From Pteria penguin (Eukaryota; Mollusca; Bivalvia; Pterioida; Pteriidae), in assembly GCA_035048485.1 (NCBI GenBank), contig CM068587.1, positions 29,096,534 through 29,160,533 of the forward strand: 64,000 nucleotides of DNA, given 5' to 3'. This document shows positions 11,300 through 24,600 of the stretch, one piece after another. Under the pieces are notes generated by a model that ran no database searches, had not been told where the DNA came from, and was given only the letters and a program-made list of their open reading frames with translations. The position numbers were made by a program, and so were the translations under genes. Each line of letters begins with the position of its first letter. Positions within the stretch are counted from its first letter, which is position 1.

Positions 11300-14225
11300 T
11301 CATAACGAACATTCCGACTGAAAGTGGTTTGTTCGTTGTAAGGTCCCTTGCACCATTTAAAATTGGAAAAAAGTCTATCTCGAGCACCCTTCAATGCGAG
11401 GGTTTAGGTCAATGAAATGTTGCAAGTGGTAATTAAAATAACTAGTATAGTCTGAATGTACATGAAGTAGATTAATGTAAAAGCATGAATTCTATATAAT
11501 AGCAAAAGTAATGCCAAACCAGCGTACAGTCCTCTTAGAAATAGAGTGGAACAAATCATCTTTAATTGATTTAAGAAATTAGCCAAGACTATGATTTGGG
11601 AAGATTCTGTAGAGTATCGCAAATTAAAGAATTTGAAGGAGTTTAATGTTGTAAATTGTATGTAAGATTATATTAAGTCTGAAACATGGGTCTCTTGTCT
11701 GTTTAAGGTGTGCTCGGTGTATGAGGCAGGTATATATCATGCTGGTAAGCCACATCTGAAAGTTCTGATATATGTTTCCTTGTGTATTATTGACACATTT
11801 CAATAAATTACCCCCTCCCCACAAAAAAAAAAAAAAACAAAAAAAAAAAAACAAACCCCAAAACCAAAAACCCCAACAACAACAACTCCAAACAAACACA
11901 CACAATAGAAAATTATTGATAAGGGTTATTATATTTTCTGGTCGATATTAATATTTGAAGTCATAAGTAGAACATAAAATCAAAGGACCTGGGCATCCCC
12001 GTGTGCTGAAATGTTGCTGCGAGTAAGTATGAGGAATTTAAATGTCTAGGGGTTTCTCAAGGTACCCCGATCCCTACGAAACTCTCGATTGCCATACAGG
12101 GGAAATTACCATGATCTGATTTCATAAAAACAACATTTTGCAAGACACCTTCTGGTAAACCGCGATTCTAGATTGGGTGATAGGTTGGAGTAAGCATTCT
12201 TGCTGACAGGACACTTTCGACATCCAAAACAATTTTTTTGTTTGATATTACAAAAATAACTCACATGTAATAGTAATCTACTTATTGGGTTTATGTACTT
12301 ATAAAACAATATATAAGCTATCATTAATACATGTATAAACATTAAATTAATCTATAACATAATATTTAAATATTATGATCTATATTTGACTAAATATGTT
12401 ACTCAACCAAACCAAATCTATAAAAGAAAAAAGACAGAAAAAAGAGAGAGAGAATTATAAATATTAGTGTTGCAAAAGAATACTAAACTTATCTATGCAT
12501 AGTGTATTACTGCAACAAATTCTTAAATGCTTTGAAAATTGCTAGCTTTATCTAAATTAAATTCGAATAATGCACAATAAATGCCGACTTACCTTGATGT
12601 AACGGAGACTTGATTAATGCGGAATACAGAGCTACTCTGCTGTTATTTGTATAGAGAGATATCCAATGCAGCCACTGGATCCCACTATCTAACGTTACCG
12701 CATCCCTTCAGTTTAGAGGCAGTAGGGGACATAAATTATTTTGCTCTTCTTCACACATGGGAAACATATCACTCGGGAAAACGTTTCCTTCTTCCTGTAT
12801 CTCTATTCCACTGTATTCAAAGAAGAACGATTCACTCCAGATATTTTTATGTGCATGAAACATTTACGTATCAGTCTTACATTTAATGTTTAATTCGTTT
12901 GACATATGAAATGTTACTTCATGGAACACATAAAACAATTCTGTGATATCACAGTGCAAAAAAAAAAAAAAAAAAATAATAAAATAAAAAAAAATCATGT
13001 ATGTCAAAAAACAATGTTAAGCATTGTTATCAGTATTTCTCGCCACATGCCAACACGTAAAAAGTGAAATAACACATTGATGTAAAGTAACATCGAGACA
13101 TCAGCGAAAAGGGGACTGCTTTTAGTATAGACATGATTCATAAAATAACATTATCTGCTCTCCATGCTTCGAAAGGAAAACAGTTCTTAAGGAACTTCCA
13201 GTTCTTTCCTTACCGTGATAAAGCGCCTTCTCGCGTCTGGGGAAAACCGGCCAAAATAAAAGAAAATTTCAAATAAAATTCTTTTCATTAACCTTTCCAA
13301 TAAATCTTCATGTTGTGTTTAATGGGGGAAATCGTAATATGTCCTGAAAATTTATCCCTCCATTAAGTGTCTTAATAATATACATAATGATTATGTAGTT
13401 ATTTTCACTTGAAGAAATGAATGGTAGTTATGTTGATTAAACAATATCATAGATCTGTATAATATTAAGCGATATCAATGGCAAAGTGTTTAAGACCTGA
13501 CAATGCATTGCTTCCGCTAACAGCGTTTTGGACACATGCTAGTTTCGCTTTACGAATGAAAATTCCACATACCATAGCCAACCCATCAACCAGTATAAAG
13601 TTCTTGGACATGAAGTCCGCCATGCCCAAATATTGCTGCTGACGAAGATCCCCTTTAATTTAAACGAGGAAATCTTGATAATGGCGTAAAATAAATTGGG
13701 AATATCTATTAGTGCGTGTTATTTCCCTAAATACAATTCATCTGTTATAAAGTAACTTTTTATTGCTAGACAATACTAATGTTTAAATCCCTCTCAATTG
13801 TCATGTATTTATAAGATACGTGTGTAATACCCTTCAACTTCAGCCCTCAACCCTGAAACACAACACCTGGCAGTACCTTTTAACATTGGCTACATAAATA
13901 ACAATACCGTCTGCTATCTCCCAACATCGTCCACCGTGATTCACGTTTACTCGAAAGGATGAAGCATTAAAGTGTGTCATGTTTTATTGGGTAACGTTAA
14001 CGGACGTCAGACGGAGAACACAAAATCTCTGACCGCGTACGATTTTGGTCCGTTTCACATTCTGCGAATGAGCTCCTAATTTGGCAAGGTCTTTTCAATC
14101 CGTTGGAAAGTTTTTAAAACTTGGAAAACTTGGATTGTATGACGATTTTCTTTGTCGGAAAACTTATTTTCATATCTTTTTTATTCGTTTGACGCCCTCC
14201 TGTCACGCTATTCGGTCATGACAAT
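11300..14225. other. Non-coding, low-complexity patches
   Basis: Contains A/C-rich low-complexity DNA at 11812-11905 and poly-A at 12958-12995. ORFs are short, with no splice-bounded, family-like segment. Confidence 0.4.
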
Positions 14226-14230
14226 AGCTC

Positions 14231-14266
<36 letters not shown>

Positions 14267-14322
14267 CATAATAATAATAACAATAATAATAATGATGATG
14301 ATGATGATGTTGATGATAATAA
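14231..14322. repeat. (TAA)n grading into (TGA)n
   Basis: Trinucleotide microsatellite changing from TAA to TGA units. Confidence 0.95.
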
Positions 14323-15109
14323 AGACATGAGCAATATTATTGGATTCAACGATAACATAATATATGAATCTTTTTCGTTGTATTGCGTCTTACTTTGCCT
14401 GTATCCGCGTCTGGTCGGGACATATGGTCAGACGGGGTTTGTATGTAGCTTTGATCCCCTTGTATTTATAGGGCTAATTCTGGCAGATGTCGGATGTTTA
14501 CATTAGCCAGTCTTGTGCATCGTACAGCCAGCAAACGATAAATATTTAACAATCAGGATTTACTTACATCGTTAGAAAAAGAAAAATAATGTTCCACCTT
14601 TATAGTCGTTCATCCACGAGTTTATAGACAATGTACTTTACATAGTTCTGTGAACTTTGTGATGTACCGAAACTTATTGATAACGCTGACAGACAACTCC
14701 GTAAAGAGTTAAACCCATAAAATTGTTTTAATTAAATATGACTTCCGGAAATAATAAAAATAAAGAACTGGATATAGAATGTATTCTAAACATCGTTATT
14801 AACAGCAATCAGATGGGTTTAGGAAAGCTTTGCCTACTTCTAATATTTCAGCGTTATAATATAGTTTTTCGAATATTAAAATAATCATTCATTTTATTCT
14901 TATGTAAGCCTTAACATTTCATTTAATTACAAATTATAAGGAGGCGACAAAGGGTACTTTAAGCAAAGGAAAATTAGGTAGATAATACATCTAGCTGTTA
15001 AGATTCAAATTACAAGATAAAATGGCAAGCTCCAAGTTTAATTTGGATGTATCATACTTATGCTATGTGTAATGTTGATAATTTAGACAATTCCTTCACA
15101 ACGAAGTTA

Positions 15110-15275
15110 GGGGCAGGCTTGGTGTAGTGGTTAAGCGCTTGGCTTGCGGCGCCGACGATCCGGGTTCGATTCCCGGGTTGCGCTACTATGTTTAAGAGGT
15201 TGGTTACCTCCTGCTTCCATGTCGCGATATAACTGAAAAATTGTTGAAAGCGACGTAAAACACCAATCAACCAAC
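15110..15275 (+). mobile_element. SINE family B, best copy, with 13-bp target-site duplication
   Basis: The tRNA-like head has an A box (TGGTGTAGTGG) and a B box (GGTTCGATTCC). Next come the body (GAGGTTGGTTACCTCCTGCT) and the tail GACGTAAAACACCAATCAACC. CACAACGAAGTTA is present on both sides (15097-15109 and 15276-15288), which marks a retrotransposed insertion. The head is not a functional tRNA gene: it is fused to a non-tRNA body and flanked by a target-site duplication. Confidence 0.92.
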
Positions 15276-15289
15276 CACAACGAAGTTAT

Positions 15290-16786
<1,497 letters not shown>

Positions 16787-17277
16787 ATATTCAGTAATAT
16801 ACAGCTATCTGCTGAATTTTGCAAAGGTCCTAATATAAAACTTTGTTTTGTCAAATCTATTTCAATAGATTTTTATAAATTCAAGGTGAATTTTGGACAG
16901 TAGAGTTTTAATTATATTACAATCCCAGAGAAGATGTAGTATTGTCTCTATTTCAAGATTACAGAGAGTACATAGTGGGCTATCTGTGTGTCCCACTTTA
17001 AAGGCAGATTTATTGGTTGTTAAAATAAAGTGATTTATTCGGTATTGAAACCATTTCAGTTTTGAATCATTTGTAAAATTTAAAGACTGATAAATATTTT
17101 TTTAGTTATTTTCATTAATTTCGTTGAATTCAGTCAGCCATTTTTGCTGTGATTTCATTATTACCTTTCTTTCTTTAAAAATATTATATATATCTTTTGA
17201 GCCCTTATTAGATTTTATAATGTTATCTTATTATGTCACCTTATTCATCATGATGGGGTTTTTGTTCTTAAAAGTCA

Positions 17278-17640
17278 GTGTATTTTAGTAAGGATGTCAA
17301 AGACACAGAAGTGTTCATGCCTGAATTTATGGCTATTACACAGGAGTGTTTATACCAAAGACACAGTAGTGTTCACACCAAAACACTGGAGTGTTCATAC
17401 CAAAACACAGGAGTGTTCATACCAAATACACAGAAGTGTTCATGCCTCAATCACAGGTGTGTTCATAGCTAAAACACAGGGTTGTTCATACCAAAACACA
17501 GGAGTGTTCATACCAAATACAAAGAAGTGTTCATGCCTCAATCACATGTGTGTTCATAGCTAAAACACAGGGTTGTTCATACCAAAGACACAGGATTGTT
17601 CATACCAAAGACACATGACGGTTCATACCAAAGGGAGTGC
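17278..17640. repeat. Minisatellite with GTGTTCATACCAAAACACAG-type units
   Basis: Imperfect units of about 22-30 bp alternate between forms containing CATACCAAA and CATGCCTCAATCACA, nested in a higher-order repeat of about 120 bp. Open frames here follow from the repeat lacking stops. It lies just upstream of the zinc-finger-like exon. Confidence 0.85.
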
Positions 17641-17686
17641 CATGAGCAAATTTTTCTTTTCTTCTTCTGTTTTTTTTTTATTTCTA

Positions 17687-17834
17687 GTAAGAGTGACCTG
17701 GAGAGACACATTGATAAAGAGGTAAGAAAACCAATCAAACCTCCTGAATGCACAGACTGTCAGATGCCCTCTTTTGATAATGCCATACTTAAGGATCATT
17801 TAGATTCCCACAGACTGTCAGATGTGCTCTCTTG
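17687..17834 (+). CDS. C2H2 zinc-finger-like exon fragment
   Basis: A pyrimidine-rich acceptor (TTTTTTTTATTTCTAG) precedes a frame reading KSDLERHIDKE, the second half of a finger. It continues to ECTDCQMPSFDNAILKDHLD followed by SH. The second part has exact C2H2 spacing: C-x2-C, 12 residues, H-x3-H. A possible donor (GAG then GTAAGA) lies inside at 17721/17722, so either a 34-bp exon or a read-through exon is possible. The frame breaks about two units into the tandem array and the array is interrupted by a retroelement. The gene is therefore broken or this is an exon relic. The finger spacing is seen directly; membership in a zinc-finger gene is inference. Confidence 0.45.
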
Positions 17835-17910
17835 ATAGGGCCATACTTAAGGATCATTTAGATTCCCACGCAGACTGTCAGATGTCCTCTCTTGATAAGA
17901 CCATACTTAA
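17756..17910 (+). repeat. 60-bp tandem array, left part (finger-derived)
   Basis: Units read ACAGACTGTCAGATG..CTCT, CTTGATAGGGCCATACTTAA, GGATCATTTAGATTCCCAC. Translated in the finger frame a unit gives TDCQMSSLDRAILKDHLDSH, so it derives from the finger exon. The first Cys has become His in most copies. The array stops at TTAA, where a Penelope-like element begins, and resumes at 21145. Confidence 0.85.
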
Positions 17911-20900
17911 AAAAAAGAGGAGTCACTGGCTCAGTTATGCGGCAGAAGTCACCATGGCGCTATACAATACATGAATATAAATAATATACTAGCACATATA
18001 ACACATTACAAAAATATTTGATTGTTGTGCAATTACAATACCGACTAAGGACGGTCATTTAATTTGACAAAAGCCAAACAAATGGTGTGGTTAACCGGTT
18101 TACGGGCCGACCTTTCCACTTACCGTAACAGCAGAACAATCAAAGGACGTACATTTAAAAATTTATAAATAATCCTCCATGTAAAGAACAAGGGTCAACA
18201 GGTATCGCATATTGAGAGGTCATAAAAATATAAACACGTAAGGTATTGTAAAACACATAATGATATAAAATATATGCGACATCAACATGATAAACCGTGT
18301 TCTGCCAGTGTGGAAGCGAGCTAAGACCCTAGATCTGTAGGAGTCCCGACTAACAGTCAGAGGGGACGAGGTTCAGGACCATGTCTCCTCTGAAAGAGGT
18401 TTGGACAAGGCCCGTCATATAGTCCCCACCGCCCTGTTAGTCAGCGTGCAACGTTCAAGTAAAAGTCTGCATTAGGCTGTAGAGGGGCCAAATACAAGAC
18501 CTATTGTCTTTTTGATGATCTCAATGTCATATTGTCTATTTAGAAGACGTTTGACTATTTTATTACATAATAAAATAACGTTATCGGAGCCTTTTACTTT
18601 TCTTAGTTTATATACGAGATCACCGTAAAAATTAGGATGGGAAATTCCATTGGATACATAGTGTTGAAAAGAAATATTTCCAAATTTAGATAGAAGTTCT
18701 GAATAAGATCTGAAGAATTTGCCGAATGTTTTTCTTAGCTTGTGATATCTGTAACTCTGAGTTCAAAGTTTGTAGTAATTTGTAAATTTCGTTTAAGAAA
18801 GTCCAAAACTTCGGTGCAGCCTCTGACAAATCGAACTAATTGAGATATATAGATACCATATGATGGGAGTCGAGGGACATCGCCATCCAAGTAAGGAAAA
18901 TTTACAATAGAAAATCCAAAATCCTCACGTTTATCATAAATATTAGTATATATTAGGTGGTTGATAATGTTGATGTTCAAATCTAAGAAAGGTGTAAATT
19001 TTTCTGAAGTATTAGCTTTATTCAATGTGACCTCTGGTGGATATATTTCTGATATAAATTGTTCGAATTCAGGGTTGTCGATAACCAAAATGTCATCCAG
19101 ATATCTGCAAGTATTATTAAATTTGTCAATGAGGTCGAAACGTTTTGATTTTTGAAAAGAAACCATAAAATCCCTCTCATAACAATAAAGAAATAAATCT
19201 GCTATCAGTGGCGCGCAGTTAGTATCCATAGGAATCCCAACTATTTGTTGATATATCTTGCCATCAAATTGCACAAAAATATTATTCATGAGAAAATCTA
19301 GTACTTTACATAATTCTTCGCAAGTCCAGTATTTATATGAAGTATATTGTTTGTTGGAAAAGAATCCGGAGTTATTGGAAGTACATATGTAAGTTTTAGA
19401 TTCTCTGTGAAAACACCATTGTATAAGAGACAGCAACTTGCTTTTAATCAAATCATGAGGCAGAGATGTATAAAGTGTAGAAAAGTCAAATGTAGAAATT
19501 TGAGTCGCTTTGAAATTTAGTGAAAGAAGTTTGTCTATAACTTCATGAGAATTTTTAATTTACCAAAAGTAATTATGTTACTATTATGAAATGCGACACC
19601 ACAATATTTGATAATATGATGTTTTATAGCAGTTAGAGCAGACGTAATATGTTTCGATAGTAGTACCGTAGTATAGCAGTGGCTAGAATTAGATATGAAA
19701 CGTGATTTATATGGACTTTTATGTAGGTTTGGGAGCCAATACATGGTTGGAAGATCAGATTTATCAGTTTAATTTTGAAGTCGGACAAGGTCATGAGGTG
19801 ATCGTGCAAGGTGCTGTCTTTTGAGGTAGGGCTTTCCACATATGTATGAATGTAGTTTAATTCGTTTTTAAGTACTTCAATATAATATAGTTTTAAAACA
19901 ACTATTATGTTATTACCTGCTTTATCAGCAGGAACAAAGACATATTTAGCATGTAAGTCAACTATCCTCTTTTTAATAGAATTTGCCGTCAATGTATTAG
20001 GCTGTTGAAAATAAATGCGGATTTTCCGTGAAGTTCTTAAGACGGATATCGACAATTCTTAAAATCTCGTGTTTCCAATCATTAAGAGCATGAATCTTTA
20101 CCTGTTCTTTTTTACACCAACGTTTACAATATGTAGTTAAAGCATCTTCTGTAACGTCACGGCATTTATTGAAATCTATCCTGGACGGTAACCTATATTT
20201 AGGTCCTTTTCCAAAAAAAGGTGGGCAATTTTTTGTCCGAAATATAGTTTAGGTCACCAGTAATAACATGACCTGCCGGTTTATAAACATACTTAGAATT
20301 TTCACAAGAACACGACGAAGAAATAGAGTCTGAAATATCAGGGTTAGATGTAACTCTATTATAATTTAAAATAAGATTTCTAATAGGCTTTTTGTACTGG
20401 TAACAAATAAGTGGAGGTTCTAAATTGTCAAAATATTGGGGGATTTTAGATGTGACTCAATGATCACGGAAAATATTAGAAATGTTAAGTAGATCGAAGC
20501 CTTTATTAATAAATTTAATTTTGAGAAATTGCTGCTTGGGCGGAAGAAACGGAATACGAGGACAGAGTTTATTATATGAAAATAAAATAATCAATTTGAG
20601 TTTATATCAATCAGAATTACGTAAACTTCGAAGATCAGCTTCGTCCAGGATAGGTTTCAATTCATTACCGGAATAGAGGATAGTGCATGCAAAAGTTCAT
20701 GACGGCCATTATTTTTTGCGATAAATAGAAGATCGTTTAATGACCTATTTAAACGATTACGTTTTCTGATGTTACGATTACGGCGACGACCATGTGACCT
20801 ACGTTTTCTAATAGTATTATGTCTTAATGTAAAAATATTGATCTTATTCTGATGAGAAGAAATATTACCTTGTCGATATATTTGGTCGTTGAGACCGAGA

Positions 20901-21144
20901 GGGTATGGGGATTGTAGTTGTTTAATCCAGTAGAGCTCGGCTTCCAAAAGTCGTTTTCAACATCTGATTTCGTATCACCTGGTAATTTCGAGATATTTTC
21001 TACTGGAATTATTTTCACATTTCACAACATATAATGTTGGTATTTATCAAAGTGGTTGTAAAGAAAATTCTGGTATTTACGTCGTGAATTATTACGAATT
21101 TTATAGGAATGATTCCGAAAACGTTGTTTCAAAGTTTGAGAAGT
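17911..21144 (-). mobile_element. Naiad-type Penelope-like retroelement, 5'-truncated, decayed
   Basis: Read 21144 to 17911 on the minus strand. First is the end of an N-terminal GIY-YIG-type nuclease region (RFRNH..KIR, then ELYWIKQLQSPYPLGLND at about 20930-20885). A basic Arg-rich segment and a CxC linker (CSCENSKYVYKPAGHVITGD near 20310) follow. The reverse transcriptase comes next: VPADKAGNN near 19925, YWLPNLHK near 19740, FDFSTLYT near 19480, GIPMDTNCAPL near 19225, YLDDI near 19095, LDLNI near 18980. The permuted nuclease-CxC-RT order is the diagnostic trait of Naiad elements. Several frameshifts and four in-frame stops make it a pseudo-element. The GIPMG glycine is replaced by Asp. 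TTAA at both junctions (17907-17910, 21145-21148) looks like a short target-site duplication. Confidence 0.82.
18735..19451 (-). pseudogene. Reverse transcriptase palm/C-terminal ORF of the Naiad element
   Basis: This is the longest intact piece (238 codons) of the element above. It carries the catalytic YLDDI box, the upstream GIPMDTNCAPLIADLFLY primer-grip-type block and the downstream FLDLNI block. The frame continues upstream to FDFSTLYTSLPH without a clear start. It then meets a TAA at 19560-19562. A frameshift near 18735 separates it from the remaining C-terminal coding, which ends around 18474. It would supply RNA-templated DNA synthesis if intact; here it is a relic. Confidence 0.8.
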
Positions 21145-21445
21145 TTAAGGATCATTTAGATTCCCATACAGACTGTCAGTTGTCCTCCCTTGGTAGGGCC
21201 ATACTTAAGGATCAATTCCCACACAGACTGTCAGATGTCCTCTCTTGACAGGACCATACTTAAGGATTAATTCCCACACAGACTGTCAGATATCCTCTAT
21301 TGATAAGGCCATACTTAAGGAGCATTTCGATTCCCACACAGACTGTCAGATGTCCTCTCTTGATAGGGCCATATTTAAGGATCATTTATTTCCCACACAG
21401 ACTGTCAGATGTCCTATCTTGATACTTAAGGAGCATTTAGATTCC
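21145..21445 (+). repeat. 60-bp tandem array, right part
   Basis: Resumes at TTAAGGATCATTTAG exactly where the left part stopped. It holds about five units with small deletions. It exits into a frame reading HLDSHADILQHTCLVCQK, which has a C-x2-C pair and may be the next finger of the same relic gene. Confidence 0.82.
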
Positions 21446-22070
21446 CACGCTGACATCTTACAACATACTTGCCTAGTTTGTCAAAAACTTATTTTGTATC
21501 AAATCTTCTATGTTTAGCTAACTGCATGTATACAAAAACATGACAAAAACTATCATCATTTGACAACTGTTTTGAAAATATAGATAATAGATTTTATTTG
21601 CACCATTAGGGCAGATAGCCCTAGACTGTGATACAAATATCCGCCATATTTTACTCGACTTTCAGTTTTAACTTCTTTCTATTTCTTAATATTTTTCATT
21701 CATCATCTATTTTCAATAATGCAACTTTGAGATACATAATCTTTCATATGTAAAGATGATGGATAAATCCAAACCACAAGTCCAAAAATCATGAAACCAT
21801 AGGACATACAAAATCAGTGAAAATGAAAAACAAATGGAAAATAACAAAATATGTCTACTTGAAGAGCATATGTGAACCCCTGTGATAGAGTGAGATCAGG
21901 TGCCCGGGGAGAGTGAGCATCTCCTGCTTGCTAGCAACACCCGTCACATATACCCCGTAGAAAGAGTCAAATCGTGTGAATTCCATATGTATCTATATAT
22001 GGAGAAGTCGAAGTAGGTAACCTTCTAGTATAGAAGGTGTCAAATCTGTGTAAAGTGATCGGAATCGGTC
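21446..22070. other. 3' flank of second Naiad fragment and unassigned DNA
   Basis: After the array there is AT-rich DNA. The stretch at 21880-22070 (GTGATAGAGTGAGATCAGG and following) is probably the 3' non-coding part of the second element, because its minus-strand ORF ends at 22071. Its exact end is unclear. Confidence 0.35.
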
Positions 22071-23018
22071 TCAGTCCAGAATATCATTTAAAAGTCTGGA
22101 TAACGAGATATCATATGGAGTAATAAGAGTCTCGTAACGACCGTAGAACTTCCTCAGTGACGATGCTAGTCTAGCACATATATAACCCTGGTTGAGCAGC
22201 TTAACTGAAAGTCGCCTAGCCCTCAGAACAAAGTCATTGTAATTTGAACATGCTCTGGAATAACGTATTAACTGAGATATGAATACGCCGTATGCGGGCG
22301 ATGATGGAATGTTGCTACTTATGAAAGGAAAGTTTGTGATAGCGAAATTGAAATCGTCACGTTTGTCATAGAGTGAGGTGTTCAATTGACCATTAATGTC
22401 GAAAGACAACATAATATCTAAATACGAAGTAGAATTACTAGTTTCTGTGGTTTCTTTGACCTCCAGTTCACTTGGATAGATGATGCTAAGGTAATCCGCG
22501 AATGAAGGATTATTAATTGAAAGCAAGTCATCTATATATCTGTAAGTAAAATTGAAGCCAAGAGCCAATTGTTTTTTTCCTTGCGAAAGCAAAGACTGAA
22601 TGAACTCAGCTTCGTATGAATAAAGGAGTATGTCAGCCAGAAGCGGAGCACAGTTAGTGCCCATTGGAATGCCGACAATTTGTTGAAAAACCTTACCTCC
22701 AAACACCACAAAAATGTTATCGATAAGAAAGTTCAACATCTGAATGATAGCTGTTTCAGTGTATTTATTTTTGGAATCAGAATTTTCCCTAACAAAGTAA
22801 GTTTTATCGTGGCCTATTACTATATATTTGAATTTGCGGCTTCCGTTTTTACTAGTAAATGCATTTTGAATAATTTCCGCTAATCTGTCTTTTAATTTCT
22901 GATGAGGGATCGTTGTGTACAGAGTCGAAAAGTCAAAAGACTTGATGGAGTGAATTTTAGTAAAACTTTTTGATTTTAGATGTTCTAACAACTCTTTTGA
23001 ATTTTTAAGGATCCACAT
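22071..23018 (-). pseudogene. Second Naiad/Penelope-like reverse transcriptase, 5'-truncated
   Basis: A 315-codon open frame collinear with the 18.7-19.5 kb reverse transcriptase. It starts at KNSKELLEHL and has FDFSTLYTTIPH, GIPMGTNCAPLLADILLY, the catalytic YRYIDDLLS (about 22522-22548), YLDIML, YDKRDDFNFAITNFPF and FYGRYETLI near the end. This copy keeps the canonical GIPMG glycine and has no internal stops, so it is younger or better preserved than its neighbour. It belongs to a different subfamily. The N-terminal nuclease and CxC regions are missing because homology stops near 23018, consistent with 5' truncation. The first ATG is arbitrary. Confidence 0.82.
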
Positions 23019-23129
23019 TTGATTAATTCCACTTCTGGAATATACTGTTTCTTATGTTTGGAAATAAAGAATTCATGTCTTTAGACACCAATTTCGGCAG
23101 TTTTCATTCTACTATGCACCAAGCAATTA

Positions 23130-24600
23130 AATTTGCGACATAATCACGACTTTTGACAGAGTGTGGCACAGAGGTCTCCTGTTCAAATTTTGACGGATTG
23201 GCATCTTAGTTTCTTTACTATCTTGGTTTAGTAGCTATTCAGACAATCGCAAACAGAGGGTTGCAATCGAGGGAAGTCTCTCGGATATCTTACTAGTAAA
23301 GGCAAGAGTTCCGCAAGGATCAATGATTAGACCCCTTCTATATATCATTTATATCAATAACATTGTTGAAGAAAATGTTTCCAGAATAAAACTCTTTGCT
23401 GATGACACCTCCTTATTTCTTATAGTAAAAGGCCTTCAGCAGCAGCAGGTATTCTTAATCGAGATTTAGGAAAAATACAAATATGGGCTAGAAACTGGTT
23501 AGTTAAATTTAATCCCCCAAATGAAAATAGAAAATAAAAAAGAAGATTGACTTATATCTCGCAAGATAAAACCTCCCCAGCATCCTGATCAGGAAGTATG
23601 ACCAATGTCTCAATAGATAGAGTAAATTTTCACAAACACTTACGTATTACACTGAATAATAAATGTACATGGCACGAGCACATCTCAGATATTACAACTA
23701 AGGCTTGGAAACAAATAAATATTTTGCGATCCCTAAAATTTCAGCTTGACAGAGTATCACTTCAAACCGTAATTTTTTATATATTATACCAATGTTAGAA
23801 TATGCAGGTGTGATATAAGACAATTGTTTTGAATACGAGAAAGGAAAAATTGAAAAAATCAGAAAAAGAAGCGCGTGCAGAATACTTACTGGAGCCACCA
23901 TATATTGCTCATCCTGTAAAAGTATAGAAGAAACAAAATAGAAAACCATAGTAGAAAGAAGATACATAGATTAACTACCTTTCATAAAATGATTCATAAA
24001 ATTACCCCATACTATTTATACACTTTGATTCCTCCATCTGTTCAAGATGTCAGTAATAGGTCATTACGTCCAGGATCACATCTGCATATCCCTCGTTCAA
24101 AATTCTTTCGTAGCAAAAAAATCATTAGATTGGAACTCCTTATGGTAAGAAACAAAACATAGTAACTCCTTAAAATAACTTTAGAAACAAGCTTAATATT
24201 AACCTCAGTGAAGTTCCTAAGTATTATCATGTAGATAAACGTAATCTTCCAATTCATCATACAAGACTTCGCCTCTGTTGTAGCTCTCTGAATGCAATTT
24301 TATTTCAGAATAATATCTCCGATAATGATAAATGTCTGTGTGGATCTCCAGAAACTGCTGAACATTTGTTACATTGTAAATATTTTTACTTCATAAGAAA
24401 TATAACTTTATATAATATCATTATAATTGTTAATGCTGAAATTCTACTAAAGGCTTGTCCTATGGGCAGATTTTCATTGCGGTACAAAACAGTGTAAAAT
24501 TCAGTGAAAGATTTAATTAGATTCTTGTCTGAGCATCATAAAAATGAAGTTCTATTTTATAAATCTAAAGCTACTTATTAGCCCTCTTCAGTTTTCTTTC
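23130..24600 (+). pseudogene. Decayed non-LTR (LINE) retrotransposon reverse transcriptase
   Basis: Successive plus-strand frames give DRVWHRGLLFKF, WFSSYSDNRKQRVAIEGSLS, VPQGSMIRPLLYIIYINNI, LFADDTSLF (catalytic ADD near 23397-23408), NFHKHLRITLNNKCTWHEHI, LRSLKFQLDRVSLQT and CCSSLNAILFQ. A C-terminal CLCGSPETAEHLLHC zinc-knuckle-like motif follows (near 24330-24380). This is the usual order of a jockey-like LINE ORF2 C-terminal half. Stops and frameshifts are frequent, and the nuclease and 5' part are absent. It ends before 24600. Confidence 0.8.

Noticed and set aside
12106..12342. Minus ORF with CFGCRKC
   Set aside because: Looked like a Cys motif, but there is no acceptor or donor, no partner cysteines in a known spacing, and no conserved neighbours.
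15117..15190. tRNA gene from A-box/B-box head
   Set aside because: The head is fused to a SINE body, flanked by a target-site duplication and lacks a proper acceptor stem.
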